The notes beneath the pieces were generated by a model. It worked only from the letters and a program-made list of their open reading frames with translations. It made no database searches and was not told where the DNA came from. Below, in pieces: positions 49,757 through 60,066 of a stretch of 64,000 bases of DNA (positions are counted from its first letter, which is position 1; each line of letters opens with the position of its first letter). The position numbers and the translations under genes were made by a program. Origin of the DNA: Pseudomonadota bacterium (GTDB lineage Bacteria > Pseudomonadota > Gammaproteobacteria > Burkholderiales > Burkholderiaceae_C); the NCBI GenBank assembly GCA_021848345.1, contig JAJZUV010000010.1:29417-93416 (forward strand). Direction: 5' to 3'.

Positions 49757-50965
49757 TCAGACGCAGTGCAGGTCCAGCGGCCGGCTGCCCGGGAACACGG
49801 CTTGCACGCGGCGCGGGTCCAGGCCCCACAGGCGCGCGAACAGGCCGCCGAGCAGGTCGCGGTCGTTGCTGAGCACCGGGTAGTCGCGGTTCTGGTTCAG
49901 GGTGGTGGGGGTGAGCGAGACCTGCTCGCCCAGGATGCGCCCGCCGCGCACGCCGCCGCCCAGCACCCAGTACACGCTGCCGTGCCCGTGGTCGGTGCCG
50001 CGGTTGCCGTTCTCGCGGAAGGTGCGACCGAACTCGCTGAGCACCACCACCGTGGTGTCGCGCCAGGAGGGGCCCAGGGCGCGCGCCAGCGCGGCCAGGC
50101 CCTCGCCGAGCGCCGCGAGCTTGTCGGAGAGCTGGCCGTGGGCGCCGTTGCTCGTGGCCTGGTAGACATGGGTGTCCCAGCCGCCGACGTCGACGAAGCC
50201 GATGTCGAAACTGTCGCGCATGAGCGCGCCGATGCGCGCCGCCTCGGCCACGAAGCCGCGCGGCGCCACCGCGCCCCGGCTGGCCGCGCGCATCTCGGCG
50301 TTCCAGTCGGCCGCGCGCATGTCCCGCGCCACGGTGGCCTGCACCGCGAAGCCCTCGCGCACCGAGGCGCCTTGCGCGGTGCCGCCCCACATGCGCTCCA
50401 GCAGGGCCTGCTGCGCCGGCGCCGGGGCCGGACGGCCGGCGCCGCCCACGGCCAGGTTGGGTACGTGCCGGGGTCCACGCAGGGACAGGGGCAATTGCGC
50501 GCTGAAGGCCATCGGCCGCGCGTCGGCGCCGAGCTGCTGCAGCAGACGATTGAGAAATCCGTCGTCGTAGCGCAGGGTGTGCTCACCCTGGCCGAGTTCG
50601 ATGTGGTCCTGGGTCTCGAAGTGGCTGCGGCTCAGGTCGCGCGTGCCGGCGAAGGGCACGAAGGCGAGCTGACCCGCCTGCCACAGCGGCAGCAGGCTCG
50701 CGCGCAGCGACGGATGCAGGGCCCAGTCGGCGTCCAGCGCGGTGGCCGCGTCGGCTCCGCTTCCCGGGCGCGGCACCGCGATGTTCGGCCGCGACTCGTA
50801 GTAGAAGTCGCTGGCGTAGGGCACCAGCGCATTGGACGCGTCGTAGGCACCGCGCAGGAACACCAGGATGAATTTGGGACCGCGTGCCACCGGCGCGGCC
50901 CACAGCGTGGCGGCCGGCAGGCCGAGCGTGGCCGCGGCGGCCCCCAGCAGATGGCGTCGTTGCAT
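49757..50965 (-). CDS. DUF1501 domain-containing protein
   Basis: FILVFLRGAYDASNALVPYASDFYYESRPNIAVP; TTVVVLSEFGRTFRENGNRGTDHGHGSVYWVLGGGVRGG. Confidence 0.93.
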   Translation of the reverse strand: MQRRHLLGAAAATLGLPAATLWAAPVARGPKFILVFLRGAYDASNALVPYASDFYYESRPNIAVPRPGSGADAATALDADWALHPSLRASLLPLWQAGQLAFVPFAGTRDLSRSHFETQDHIELGQGEHTLRYDDGFLNRLLQQLGADARPMAFSAQLPLSLRGPRHVPNLAVGGAGRPAPAPAQQALLERMWGGTAQGASVREGFAVQATVARDMRAADWNAEMRAASRGAVAPRGFVAEAARIGALMRDSFDIGFVDVGGWDTHVYQATSNGAHGQLSDKLAALGEGLAALARALGPSWRDTTVVVLSEFGRTFRENGNRGTDHGHGSVYWVLGGGVRGGRILGEQVSLTPTTLNQNRDYPVLSNDRDLLGGLFARLWGLDPRRVQAVFPGSRPLDLHCV

Positions 50966-51007
50966 GGTCGTGGCTCCGGGTTGCGGTTGCGACAGGGGGA
51001 CAAAGCC

Positions 51008-52657
51008 TTACTGGTTCATGAATTCGGGCGAGGCCAGCCACAGCGCGTTCCAGCGCGCGCGCCCCCCCGCGTCGGCCTGCGCCAGCACCTGGCGGCTGGC
51101 GTCGCTCAAGCTCGGCTCGGCCGCGCGGTACACCGCGCCCTCGGCCAGCGCAGGCGCCTGCGCGCGCGGCCGGCGCGGCGGGGGCGCGCCCGGCATGGCA
51201 TCGTCGCCGCGCAGGTACGGCGGCTCGGCGGCATACAGCCCGGGCGCGCCGGCGCCGAACTGCTGGGCGATGCGAAAGCGCGTGCTCATGTCGCCCGAGC
51301 CGTCCCAGGCGGCGGCGCCGACGGGGAAGCCGTCCGGGGTGCTGCGACCGAACAGCGGCTCGCCCAGCGCGGCCAGCGCGCCGAGCATGGGCTGCGGATT
51401 GCGGATCAGGCGCGGCCCCGCCAGGCCGGCGCGCACGGCGGAGATGACGTAGCGCATGGGGTCCTTGAACTGCGGATCGGCCAGGCTGGCCGCGAACTGC
51501 GGGCTCATGTACATGGTGCGCAGCACGCGGGCGATGTCGCCGTCGCTGCGTTGCCAGGTGCGCACCATGGCCGCCACCATGGCCGGATCGGGGTGGTCGG
51601 CGACGAAGTACTGCGCCAGCTGGAAGCACAGGTGCCGGGCGGTGGCGGGGTCGTCTGCCAGGAGGTCGACGACCTGCTCGATCTCGTCCACCGAGTCGCC
51701 TTGCAGGGTGTGGCCGAGCACGACCTGGGGCGAGGCGTCATGACGCACGGGGTTGAACACCACCAGGCCGCGCTGCCACGCGAGCTCGCGCCACGCCGGG
51801 CGCAGGTGCAAGGGCTTCCCGCGCAGGTCCACGCCCAGCCCGGTGAGCGCGTGGGCCAGGTGCGTGACGTCGGCCTGGGTGTAGCCGGAGCCCACGCCCA
51901 GGGTGTGCAGTTCCATCACCTCGCGCGCGTAGTTCTCGTTGATGTGCCCGCGCGCGTTTTGCGCGTTGTTCAGGTAGAGCAGCATCTGCGGCGAGAACAT
52001 GGTGGCCCGCAGCAGATCGCGGAAATGCCCCAGCGCGTGCGGCTCGATGACCCGCATCTGGTAGTCGGCCAGCATGGGGCCGACCAGGAAGCCGCGGAAC
52101 ACGTTGAAGTGGTTCATCCAGAACCAGCTCAGGCGCTGCTGCAACTGGTTGGCCGCGTACACCGCCAGCAGCAGCTGCTGCGCCATGGCCTGGCGGGTGA
52201 GCGCGTTCATGCGCTGGCGCAGCGCCTTGAGCCGCGCCTGCGCGTCCGCGCCATTTCCCGCGGCGGCCCCGGCGTCTTGCGCGGCGGCCGGCCCGCCGGA
52301 CATGCGGATGGCGCGGCGCTGCGCGACCAGAGGCGGAATCAACTGCTCCAGCGGCGCGTTCACCGGCAGGGCGGCCAGGGTCCGCGCCAGCTCCGGTGGC
52401 AGGACGGGATGGGCATCGGGACGAAGCTGGGCGTCGAGCAGTGCGGTCGCCCCCTGCTGGCGCAGCTGGCGCAACTGGGCGGCGTCGGCCCCCCAGCCGA
52501 TGCGATCGAGAAAGGTCACCGGGTGGGCGCGCGCGGCCGCGTCGAGCCGCGCCTGCGGCGACGGCGCCTGCGCGGCGGCGCCCGCGCAAGCCGCGAGCAG
52601 CACCACCGGCAAGCCTTGCGCCAGGTGGCGCGATGACCGACGCATCCAATCGAACAT
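51008..52657 (-). CDS. DUF1800 domain-containing protein
   Basis: LSWFWMNHFNVF; NARGHINENYAREVMELHTLGVGSGYTQADVTHLAHALTG. Confidence 0.93.
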   Translation of the reverse strand: MFDWMRRSSRHLAQGLPVVLLAACAGAAAQAPSPQARLDAAARAHPVTFLDRIGWGADAAQLRQLRQQGATALLDAQLRPDAHPVLPPELARTLAALPVNAPLEQLIPPLVAQRRAIRMSGGPAAAQDAGAAAGNGADAQARLKALRQRMNALTRQAMAQQLLLAVYAANQLQQRLSWFWMNHFNVFRGFLVGPMLADYQMRVIEPHALGHFRDLLRATMFSPQMLLYLNNAQNARGHINENYAREVMELHTLGVGSGYTQADVTHLAHALTGLGVDLRGKPLHLRPAWRELAWQRGLVVFNPVRHDASPQVVLGHTLQGDSVDEIEQVVDLLADDPATARHLCFQLAQYFVADHPDPAMVAAMVRTWQRSDGDIARVLRTMYMSPQFAASLADPQFKDPMRYVISAVRAGLAGPRLIRNPQPMLGALAALGEPLFGRSTPDGFPVGAAAWDGSGDMSTRFRIAQQFGAGAPGLYAAEPPYLRGDDAMPGAPPPRRPRAQAPALAEGAVYRAAEPSLSDASRQVLAQADAGGRARWNALWLASPEFMNQ

Positions 52658-52829
52658 GGACAACCCTCGTCGAGAACCCGCTCGCGGGCGGCAGGCCCGA
52701 CGCATGCGGCAGTCGGGCAGGATGAGGGCGGTAACGCGTGCGCACATGGCATCGGCGACAGCGCCGGCCCGCGAATGCGTGACAAAGTGCTTCCGCCGGT
52801 GGAGCGCACTTGCATTACATTCACGCCCC

Positions 52830-53459
52830 ATGCCTTCTCCCGCCCCCAACCGCCCGCTGAGCGACGCCGAGGTCGACGCGCTCGATCAGTTCCTGCTCTA
52901 CGCCGATGTCGAGGAAAGCATGACCCTCGACATGCTCGACGGCTATCTGCACGCGCTGGCCGTCGGCCCGGAACGCATCCCCCAGCGCCGCTGGATGCCC
53001 AGGATCTGGGGCGAGGACCACACCGACGCGCTGCCGCCGACCCGCGATGCGGGCGAGGCCCGTCGCATGGTCGCGCTCATCACGCGCCTGTACGGCAGCA
53101 TCGCCGCCCGCCTGGAAGACCCGCGGGGCGCGGTGATCGAGCCCCTGTGGTCGAGCTTCGAGGATGCGGGCGTGGAGCGCGACGATGCCCGCATCTGGGC
53201 CTGCGGCTTCCTGGAGGGCGTGGAGCTCTGCGGCCCGGCCTGGCAACCCCTGCTGGACACCGCGGAAGGACAGGAGTGGCTGCGTCCGCTGCGCCTGCTC
53301 GGCGACGAGAACCCGGGCCCCGGGGAACGGGGCCTGAGCGCCACGCCGGCGGCACGCGAGAAACTCTCGCACGAGATCGCGCAGGCCGTGCTGTCCATGC
53401 ATGCCTACTGGGCAGCCAGCCGCCAGGCGGCGGACGAGGCCGACGACCCCGCCTCCTGA
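52830..53459 (+). CDS. YecA/UPF0149 family protein
   Basis: MTLDMLDGYLHALAVGPERIPQRRWMPRIWGE; WACGFLEGVELCGPAW. Confidence 0.87.
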   Translation: MPSPAPNRPLSDAEVDALDQFLLYADVEESMTLDMLDGYLHALAVGPERIPQRRWMPRIWGEDHTDALPPTRDAGEARRMVALITRLYGSIAARLEDPRGAVIEPLWSSFEDAGVERDDARIWACGFLEGVELCGPAWQPLLDTAEGQEWLRPLRLLGDENPGPGERGLSATPAAREKLSHEIAQAVLSMHAYWAASRQAADEADDPAS

Positions 53460-53540
53460 CCCCGCCTCCCGACCCCGGCCGGCTTCGCCCACTGGCGGGC
53501 TCCGCCACCCGCACCGCGGGGCGGGCTCGGCGCGGCGGAC

Positions 53541-54593
53541 TCAGCGCGGACGCAACTCGAAGGGAAAGCTGCGGTGCCCCACCTCGACGCCGCGGGTATT
53601 GCGCAACGGCGGACGGTGGAAGGCGGCCAGGCGTTCGCGCTGCGCCTCGCTACCGATGCCAAGGCGTGCGAGCACCTCGGAGACGATCATGTACAGCATG
53701 TCGACCCGCCCGTCCTCGATTTTCACCGCGATGCCCAGTGCGCCGTCGGCACCGAGTTCGCGGGTGCGCGCCGAGGCCCGCACGCCGATGCCGTAGCAGC
53801 CGTCGGCGCCCAGCTTGCCCACGAGCGCGCCCTCGTAGGCGCGCATCAGCTCGGTGCAGTAGCGGCCTTCGCCCGCGACGAGCTCGGGGTGGCGGGTCAT
53901 CGCGTGGTAGATGCGCGCCAGCGTCGAGTCGGTCGCGGCAAGCGCTGCGTCGGCTGCGTCGGCCATCTTGGCGTAGAGCCTTGCGAGCCGGTCGAGCGCG
54001 AAAGCCGGCGTCGGCAGGTTGCAGCCGTCGATGCCCCACTGCACCTGTTCGGGCGGCAGCTCGCACAGGGCGGCGACGGTGCGCCGCACGCGCTGCTGCA
54101 TCGGGTGACCGGCTTCGTGGTAGTCCGCCGCGTCGCCGAGCAGCATCGCGCCGGCGAGCATGCCGACATGCTTGCCCGAGCAGTTGCTGCATGCCGGGGT
54201 CGGCACGAAATCGTGGCGGATCCATTCGCGCTGCACCGCATCGGACAGCGAGGGATGCCCCCCGCAGCGCAGTGCCGACTCGTCGGCGTGCAGCTTGGCG
54301 AGCATGCGCCGGGTGCGCTCGATGTGGCGCGTCTCGCTGCTGTGCGAGGCGCACATCAGCGCCAGGTCGGCCTCGTCGAAACCGTAGCGCTCGAGCGCGC
54401 CGGTGTCGACGATCGCGGCGGCCTGCGCCGGCTTGGCCGCGGAGCGCGCCAGGGTCACCCGCCCGGGGTCGCCGAAGGCGTACAGCATGCGCCCGCCCGC
54501 ATCGACCACCGCGATGTGCGCGAGATGCCGGTTCTCGATCGATGCGCCGCGGTAGGTCACGGCGGCAACGCCTTGCATGTCCATGGACTTCAT
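53541..54593 (-). CDS. L-asparaginase II family protein
   Basis: TYRGASIENRHLAHIAVVDAGGRMLYAFGDPGRVTLARSAAKPAQA; CSNCSGKHVGMLAGA; GIDGCNLPTPAFALDRLARLYA. Confidence 0.92.
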   Translation of the reverse strand: MKSMDMQGVAAVTYRGASIENRHLAHIAVVDAGGRMLYAFGDPGRVTLARSAAKPAQAAAIVDTGALERYGFDEADLALMCASHSSETRHIERTRRMLAKLHADESALRCGGHPSLSDAVQREWIRHDFVPTPACSNCSGKHVGMLAGAMLLGDAADYHEAGHPMQQRVRRTVAALCELPPEQVQWGIDGCNLPTPAFALDRLARLYAKMADAADAALAATDSTLARIYHAMTRHPELVAGEGRYCTELMRAYEGALVGKLGADGCYGIGVRASARTRELGADGALGIAVKIEDGRVDMLYMIVSEVLARLGIGSEAQRERLAAFHRPPLRNTRGVEVGHRSFPFELRPR

Positions 54594-54703
54594 CCGGGTT
54601 CGCGGGTGTGGGGGCGCCAAACGCCCACCCTCGAAGAACGGCGAGCGCCAGGCAACGAGTCCGCCAAGGATTTCCAAGACGAATTCGACGCGGGGAAAGG
54701 CCC

Positions 54704-54732
54704 AAACAAAAGCCCCGCTCGGTGGCGGGGCT
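54704..54732 (-). terminator. rho-independent terminator downstream of tRNA-Asp
   Basis: On the minus strand: AGCCCCGC-CACCGA-GCGGGGCT followed by TTTGTTTGGG. Confidence 0.85.
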
Positions 54733-54759
54733 GGCAACAGATTGTTCTTCTGAGATTCT

Positions 54760-54836
54760 TGGCGGAGTGGACGGGACTCGAACCCGCGACCCCCGGCGTG
54801 ACAGGCCGGTATTCTAACCAACTGAACTACCACTCC
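54760..54836 (-). tRNA. tRNA-Asp (GTC)
   Basis: Minus strand GGAGTGGTAGTTCAGTTGGTTAGAATACCGGCCTGTCACGCCGGGGGTCGCGGGTTCGAGTCCCGTCCACTCCGCCA; cloverleaf and encoded CCA. Confidence 0.97.
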
Positions 54837-54879
54837 ACTCGCTGTGCGGTTTGCCGCAAGCGAAAGGAAGCATTCTGCG

Positions 54880-56157
54880 TCATGTGGAGCCGCCTGTCAA
54901 TACTCGTTGCAGCCAGGACGAGCATCCGAGCCCGGCCCAGAAGCCGGACACCATCGCGATCTGCGACAACGCCAGCAGCCGGGTGAAGCGCGCATTGCCT
55001 CCGGTGGCTGCCGCCACCGTCTTGCTCAGCGCGTTGGTGCTGAAGGCGGCGCCCACGCAGGCGGCGGCCGTGAGGGCCGCCAGGCCGCCGCCCGCATGCA
55101 GTTGCAGCGCCGACACGGACGAGGCGTGCGCATCGGCCAGTCCGGCCAGCGCGGTGGCCACCAGCACCCCGCCGCCGCCGAAACGCTGGTAGGCCTGCTC
55201 GGACACGAACAGCATGGCGCCCACGGCGGCCGCGAACACCAGCGCGGCGCGCGCGCTGAAGGGGCGCCCGGCCACCGCCGGCGCCGGCGGGGCTTCCTGC
55301 TCGCCGCGACGCGCCAGGCGCGCGCTCCACCAGCCGGCGCCCAGCGTGACGCCGCCGGCCAGCAGCAAGGCCGGCGCCAGCCGGGCCAGCAGGCCGGGCG
55401 CCACCACGGCCGTCATCACGCCGATTTGCACCACGGTGGACACGTTGGACCACAGCGCGCCGGCCAGGCAGGCGTCGAACCAGCCCGGGTGCTCCCGCGC
55501 ACGCCGCGCCATGGCGGCGATGGTGGCGGTGCTGGAGACGAAGCCGCCCAGCAGGCCCGTCAGCGCCAGCCCGCGCAGCGGGCCCAGCCAGCGCAGCGCG
55601 ATATGCCCGAGGGTCTGGATGGCCATCAGCAACACGGCCAGGGTCCACAGCACATGCGGATTGAGTCCGCCCAGCGCGGGCAGCGCACGGTTGGGCAGCA
55701 GCGGCAGCACCACCAGCACCGAAGCGGCGAGCAGCAGGCCGTGCTGCAGTTCCTGCTCGCCGAGCACGGAACGCACGAAGCCGTGCAGCCGCGCCTTGGC
55801 GGCCAGCAGCACGGCCGCCAGCACCGCCAGCGCCGAGGCCAGCGCCGGCTCGCGCATGGCCAGGGCGCCGAGCAGCACGCACAGCAACAAGGCGATTTCG
55901 GTGGTGATGCCGGGGTCGGTGTCGCGGGTGCGCAGGTATCCGGCCACGGCCAGCGCGCCCGCCGCCAGCACCACGGCGACCAGCGCGAGTTCGCCCAGGC
56001 GCGCCGCCACCGCGCCGGCCAGCGCGGCCAGCGCGAAACTGCGCAGGCCGGCGCTGGCCTGCTCGTCCGGGTGGCTGCGCTCGCGCTCGACGCCGATCAG
56101 CAGGCCGGCGCCCAGTGCCGCCACCCAGCGCAGAAGTTCGCCGAGGCTCGAGTCCAT
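54880..56157 (-). CDS. MgtC/SapB family protein with DUF4010
   Basis: LRWVAALGAGLLIGVERERSHPDEQASAGLRSFALAALAGAVAA; RDTDPGITTEIALLL; GGFVSSTATIAAMARRA. Confidence 0.9.
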   Translation of the reverse strand: MDSSLGELLRWVAALGAGLLIGVERERSHPDEQASAGLRSFALAALAGAVAARLGELALVAVVLAAGALAVAGYLRTRDTDPGITTEIALLLCVLLGALAMREPALASALAVLAAVLLAAKARLHGFVRSVLGEQELQHGLLLAASVLVVLPLLPNRALPALGGLNPHVLWTLAVLLMAIQTLGHIALRWLGPLRGLALTGLLGGFVSSTATIAAMARRAREHPGWFDACLAGALWSNVSTVVQIGVMTAVVAPGLLARLAPALLLAGGVTLGAGWWSARLARRGEQEAPPAPAVAGRPFSARAALVFAAAVGAMLFVSEQAYQRFGGGGVLVATALAGLADAHASSVSALQLHAGGGLAALTAAACVGAAFSTNALSKTVAAATGGNARFTRLLALSQIAMVSGFWAGLGCSSWLQRVLTGGST

Positions 56158-56200
56158 GGCGCATTCTCGCCGCGCGGCGCGCCGCGGCAAGGGCCGTGGA

Positions 56201-56665
56201 TCAAGAACGCGCGCGTGAAGCCGCGGCGGCGCTGGCGGCGCTCCCGCGCCGATTCCAGACGTCGAACAGGGCCATGCCGGCGACCATGCAGGCGAAAAAG
56301 GCCCAGCGGTCGGCGCGCAGACTCAGCAGATTGAGCAAGGCGGGACCCGGACACACGCCGCACAGACCCCAGCCGACGCCGAACATGACGCTGCCGGCGA
56401 CCAGGCGCCCGGTGATCGCGCGCTGGCTGGGAAACTCCAGCATGCCGCCCAGCAGGGGCCTGCCGCGGCGCATGGCCAGGCGGATCGGCAGCGCGGAGGC
56501 GGCCACCGCGCCGCCCATGACCAGCAGCAGGGTCGGGTCCCAGTGCCCGGTCACGTCCAGGAAGCCGAGCACGCGCTCGGGGTCGACCATGCCGCACAGC
56601 ATGAGCCCGAGGCCGAACAACATGCCCGAGACCAACGCCGTGATGTTGACGGCTCGCTTGCTCAT
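56201..56665 (-). CDS. YeeE/YedE family protein (DUF6691-like half)
   Basis: ALVSGMLFGLGLMLCGMVDPERVLGFLDVTGHWDPTLLLVMGGAV; GWGLCGVCPGPALLNL. Confidence 0.9.
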   Translation of the reverse strand: MSKRAVNITALVSGMLFGLGLMLCGMVDPERVLGFLDVTGHWDPTLLLVMGGAVAASALPIRLAMRRGRPLLGGMLEFPSQRAITGRLVAGSVMFGVGWGLCGVCPGPALLNLLSLRADRWAFFACMVAGMALFDVWNRRGSAASAAAASRARS

Positions 56666-56687
56666 AGGAAGCTCCCGCCCGCCGCCA

Positions 56688-57143
56688 TCACAGCCAGGCT
56701 CCGAGTTGTCGAGTCACGAAGACCGTGACCATGCCGCTGCCCATGAACAAGGCCACCGCCAGCAAGGAGCGCGGAGACAGTCGGGGAAGCCCGCATACTC
56801 CATGCCCGCTGGTGCAGCCCGAGCCCAGGCGGGTCCCGAAACCGGTGAGCAGGCCGGCGGGAAGCACCAGTGCCGCCGGCAGCGCATGCCGCGCGCCGGG
56901 GACGGATCCTCCCAGCGCCAGCCACAACAGGCCGCCGAGCAGCACACCGCCCATGAACCAGCCGCGCCAGGCCTGGGCGCGCGCGCCGTACACGGCGTCG
57001 TGCAGCATGGCGCCGACGATGCCGCTGCAGCCCATGATCTTTCCCGCGCCGAGCGCGAGCAGCCCGGCGGCGGTGCCGATCAGCACGCCGCCGCCGAGCG
57101 CGGCAAGCGGGTGCAGATGGCTCCATTCGATGACGAAGGACAT
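56688..57143 (-). CDS. YeeE/YedE family protein
   Basis: LHPLAALGGGVLIGTAAGLLALGAGKIMGCSGIVG; GFGTRLGSGCTSGHGVCGLPRLSPRSLLA. Confidence 0.92.
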   Translation of the reverse strand: MSFVIEWSHLHPLAALGGGVLIGTAAGLLALGAGKIMGCSGIVGAMLHDAVYGARAQAWRGWFMGGVLLGGLLWLALGGSVPGARHALPAALVLPAGLLTGFGTRLGSGCTSGHGVCGLPRLSPRSLLAVALFMGSGMVTVFVTRQLGAWL

Positions 57144-57280
57144 GGTGCGCGGCTCCCCGGCTGCCTGGACATGGCGCCATTGTCGGGGGCCGTATACATA
57201 TACTTCTATCAGTATTTGTCCGGGGGGTCGCGGAACGGGCCGGCCTGCGTCGCCGCGCGGGCCGGCCCGGCCGTTCGCGC

Positions 57281-59494
57281 TCAGGCCTTGAGCAGCTCCG
57301 GGCGCAACGGCAACTCGCGCAGGCGCTTGCCGGTGGCGGCGAACACCGCGTTGGCCACGGCCGGGGCGATCGGCGGCGTGCCGGGCTCGCCCAGGCCGCC
57401 GGGCGCCTCGCCGCTGGGCAGGATGTGCACGTCGACCCGCGGCGCGCTGTCCATGCGCAGCATGCGGTACTTGTCGAAGTTGCCCTGCACCACCCCGCCC
57501 TGGCGCAGGTCGATGCGGTCGTACAGCGCCGCGGTCAGCCCGTACACCACCGCGCTCTGGATCTGCGCGGTGACGATGTCGGGGTTGACCACCTGCCCGC
57601 AGTCCACCGCGCAGGTCACGCGGTGCACGCGGATCTGCCCCTGGGGGTCCACCGACACCTCGGCCACCTCGGTGACGTAGCTGCCGAAGGACTCGTGCAT
57701 GGCGATGCCGTGGAAATGCCCGGCGGGCAGCGGCTTGCCCCAGCCCGCCTCGCGCGCGGCCACGTCCAGCGTGGCCAGCGCGCGCTGGTCGCCGTGCACC
57801 AGCAGCTCGCGCCGGAAACGGTAGGGGTCGGCGCCGGCGGCATGCGCGAGTTCGTCCATGAAGGACTCGACGGTGAACGCCGTGATGGAGTGTCCCACCG
57901 AGCGCCAGAAGCCCACCGGCACCGGGGTGTTGCACAGCACGTAGCGGGTCTGCGCGTTGGGCATCGCGTAGGGCAGCTTGATCGCGCCCTGCACCGAGCT
58001 GTCGTCGACGCCGTCCTTCACGAACTGCGGGAACACGCGGGAAAAGATGGAGGGGCCGACGATCTGGTGGGTCCAGGCCTGGAGCTTGCCCTCGCCATCC
58101 AGCACGGCGTGCAGGCGGTGCAGGTTGGCCGGTCGGTAGAAATCGTGCCGGGTGTCGTCCTCGCGGGTCCACACCACCTTCACGGGGCGACCGCTGGCCT
58201 TGGACAATTCCACCGCCTGGGCCACGAAGTCCTGCTCGAAGCGCCGGCCGAAGCCGCCGCCCAGCAGCGTGGTGTGCACGTGCACCGCGTGCGGGGGCAG
58301 GCCGGTGATCTTGCCGGCCACCAGCTGGTTCATGGTCTGCGCCTGCGTCGGGCCCCAGATGTCCACGCGGTCCTTCTGCACGTAGGCGGTGCAGTTCATC
58401 GGCTCCATGGTCGCGTGGGCCAGGAAGGGCAGCGCGTACTCGGCCTGCAAGGTCCTGGCGCCTGGGGCCGCGGCGGCCGGGGCGACGGCGGCCTCGCCCT
58501 GCCCCACCTTCCACGCCACGGCGCCGGGCTGTTCGCCGGCCTTGCGGAACAAGTCCATGATGCCGGCGTCGTCGAGCGCGGCATTGGGGCCGAGGTCCCA
58601 GTCGATCTTCAGGGCGTCGCGCCCCTTGCGCGCGGTCCAGAAGTCGCCCGCCAGCACGGCCACGCCGTCGCTGGTGCGGTGCACCGAATGCACGCCGGGC
58701 ATGGCGCGTGCGGCGGTGGCGTCGAAGCCGCGCACGCTGGCGCCGAAGGCCGGCGGCTGCGCCACGCTGGCGATGAGCATGTCGGGCACCTGCATGTCCA
58801 GCCCGAACACGGCCCGGCCGGTGGTCTTCTCGGGCACGTCGACCCGCGCCAGCGGGCGGCCGATGAGCCGGAATTCCTTCGGGTCCTTCAGGCGCGGCTG
58901 TTGCGGCACCGGCAGGCGCGCCGCATCCTCGGCGAGTTCGCCGAAACGCGCCTGGCGCCCGCCCGGGCCGTGGACCACGCCGGCGCTGACGCTGCATGCC
59001 GCCGCGTCGACCTGCCAGCGCTGCGCCGCGGCCTGCACCAGCATCGCGCGCGCGCTGGCGCCGGCGCGGCGCAGCGGCAGCCAGGAGCTGCGCACGCTGG
59101 TGCTGCCTCCCGTGGCCTGCATGCCCAGCAGGGTGTTCTTGTAGGCCTCGTGCGCGCCCGCCTGAAGCAGGTGCACGCGCGGCCAGTCGGCGTCCATCTC
59201 GTCGGCGAGCAGCATGGGCAGCGCGGTCATCACGCCCTGCCCCATCTCGGACTTGTCGACCACCAGCGTGACCTGGTCGTCGGTGCCCACGCGCACGTAG
59301 GCGTTGGGGGAGAAGCTGCCCGGCTCGGCCAGCGGGTTGAACACGGGCATCGCGGCCGTGGCGGCCTGCGCCGCGCGCGAGGTCAGCGGCAGCATCACGC
59401 CCAGCACCAGGCCGCCGCCGGCCAGTGCGGAGGTTTTCAGGAAGGCGCGGCGCGACGCGGCCTCGCGCGGCAGTTCGAGCAGATCGTCGGCCAT
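57281..59494 (-). CDS. molybdopterin-dependent aldehyde/isoquinoline dehydrogenase large subunit (TAT-type N-terminus)
   Basis: SRRAFLKTSALAGGGLVLGVMLPL; VDKSEMGQGVMTALPMLLADEMDADW; TLLGGGFGRRFEQDFVAQAVELSKASGRPVKVVWTREDD. Confidence 0.93.
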   Translation of the reverse strand: MADDLLELPREAASRRAFLKTSALAGGGLVLGVMLPLTSRAAQAATAAMPVFNPLAEPGSFSPNAYVRVGTDDQVTLVVDKSEMGQGVMTALPMLLADEMDADWPRVHLLQAGAHEAYKNTLLGMQATGGSTSVRSSWLPLRRAGASARAMLVQAAAQRWQVDAAACSVSAGVVHGPGGRQARFGELAEDAARLPVPQQPRLKDPKEFRLIGRPLARVDVPEKTTGRAVFGLDMQVPDMLIASVAQPPAFGASVRGFDATAARAMPGVHSVHRTSDGVAVLAGDFWTARKGRDALKIDWDLGPNAALDDAGIMDLFRKAGEQPGAVAWKVGQGEAAVAPAAAAPGARTLQAEYALPFLAHATMEPMNCTAYVQKDRVDIWGPTQAQTMNQLVAGKITGLPPHAVHVHTTLLGGGFGRRFEQDFVAQAVELSKASGRPVKVVWTREDDTRHDFYRPANLHRLHAVLDGEGKLQAWTHQIVGPSIFSRVFPQFVKDGVDDSSVQGAIKLPYAMPNAQTRYVLCNTPVPVGFWRSVGHSITAFTVESFMDELAHAAGADPYRFRRELLVHGDQRALATLDVAAREAGWGKPLPAGHFHGIAMHESFGSYVTEVAEVSVDPQGQIRVHRVTCAVDCGQVVNPDIVTAQIQSAVVYGLTAALYDRIDLRQGGVVQGNFDKYRMLRMDSAPRVDVHILPSGEAPGGLGEPGTPPIAPAVANAVFAATGKRLRELPLRPELLKA

Positions 59495-59495
59495 T

Positions 59496-59960
59496 TCAGG
59501 ACTCCTGGGTGAGCGCCTGCGCGGCGTCGTGGATGGCGGCACGGATGCGCGGGTAGGTTCCGCAGCGGCAGATGTTGCCGGACATGAAGGCGTCGATGTC
59601 GGAATCGCTGGGCTTGGGGGTCTGCTTGAGCAAGGCGCTGGCCGACATGATCTGGCCCGACTGGCAGTAGCCGCATTGCGGCACCTGGTGGACCACCCAG
59701 GCCGCGCGCACGGCCTGGGCCTCGCGGGTCTGCAGGCCCTCGATGGTGGTGACGTGCATGCCCTGCACGGAGGACACCGGAATCTGGCAGGAGCGAACGG
59801 CATTGCCGTTCAGATGCACGGTGCAGGCGCCGCACTCGGCGATGCCGCAGCCGAACTTGGTGCCGGTCAGGTGCAGGTGATCCCGGATCGCCCACAGCAG
59901 CGGCGTGTCGGGGCTGAGGTCCAGGGACTGCGGCTTCCCGTTGACGGTGAATTCGATCAT
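59496..59960 (-). CDS. (2Fe-2S)-binding protein, small subunit of the molybdenum dehydrogenase
   Basis: [54 protein letters not shown]. Confidence 0.95.
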   Translation of the reverse strand: MIEFTVNGKPQSLDLSPDTPLLWAIRDHLHLTGTKFGCGIAECGACTVHLNGNAVRSCQIPVSSVQGMHVTTIEGLQTREAQAVRAAWVVHQVPQCGYCQSGQIMSASALLKQTPKPSDSDIDAFMSGNICRCGTYPRIRAAIHDAAQALTQES

Positions 59961-60066
59961 GTTGTTCTCCCTCGGCTGCGCATCGGGCGCAAACTTCGAG
60001 AATCCTAAGAACAACCGGGATTTCTTGCGCGGACCCGCGCAAACGTGAAATCTTGTAACGCGCGCC

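Noticed and set aside
53541-54833. Upstream extension of the asparaginase ORF (430 aa)
   Set aside because: The N-terminal part translates the tRNA-Asp and its terminator; the true start is near 54593.
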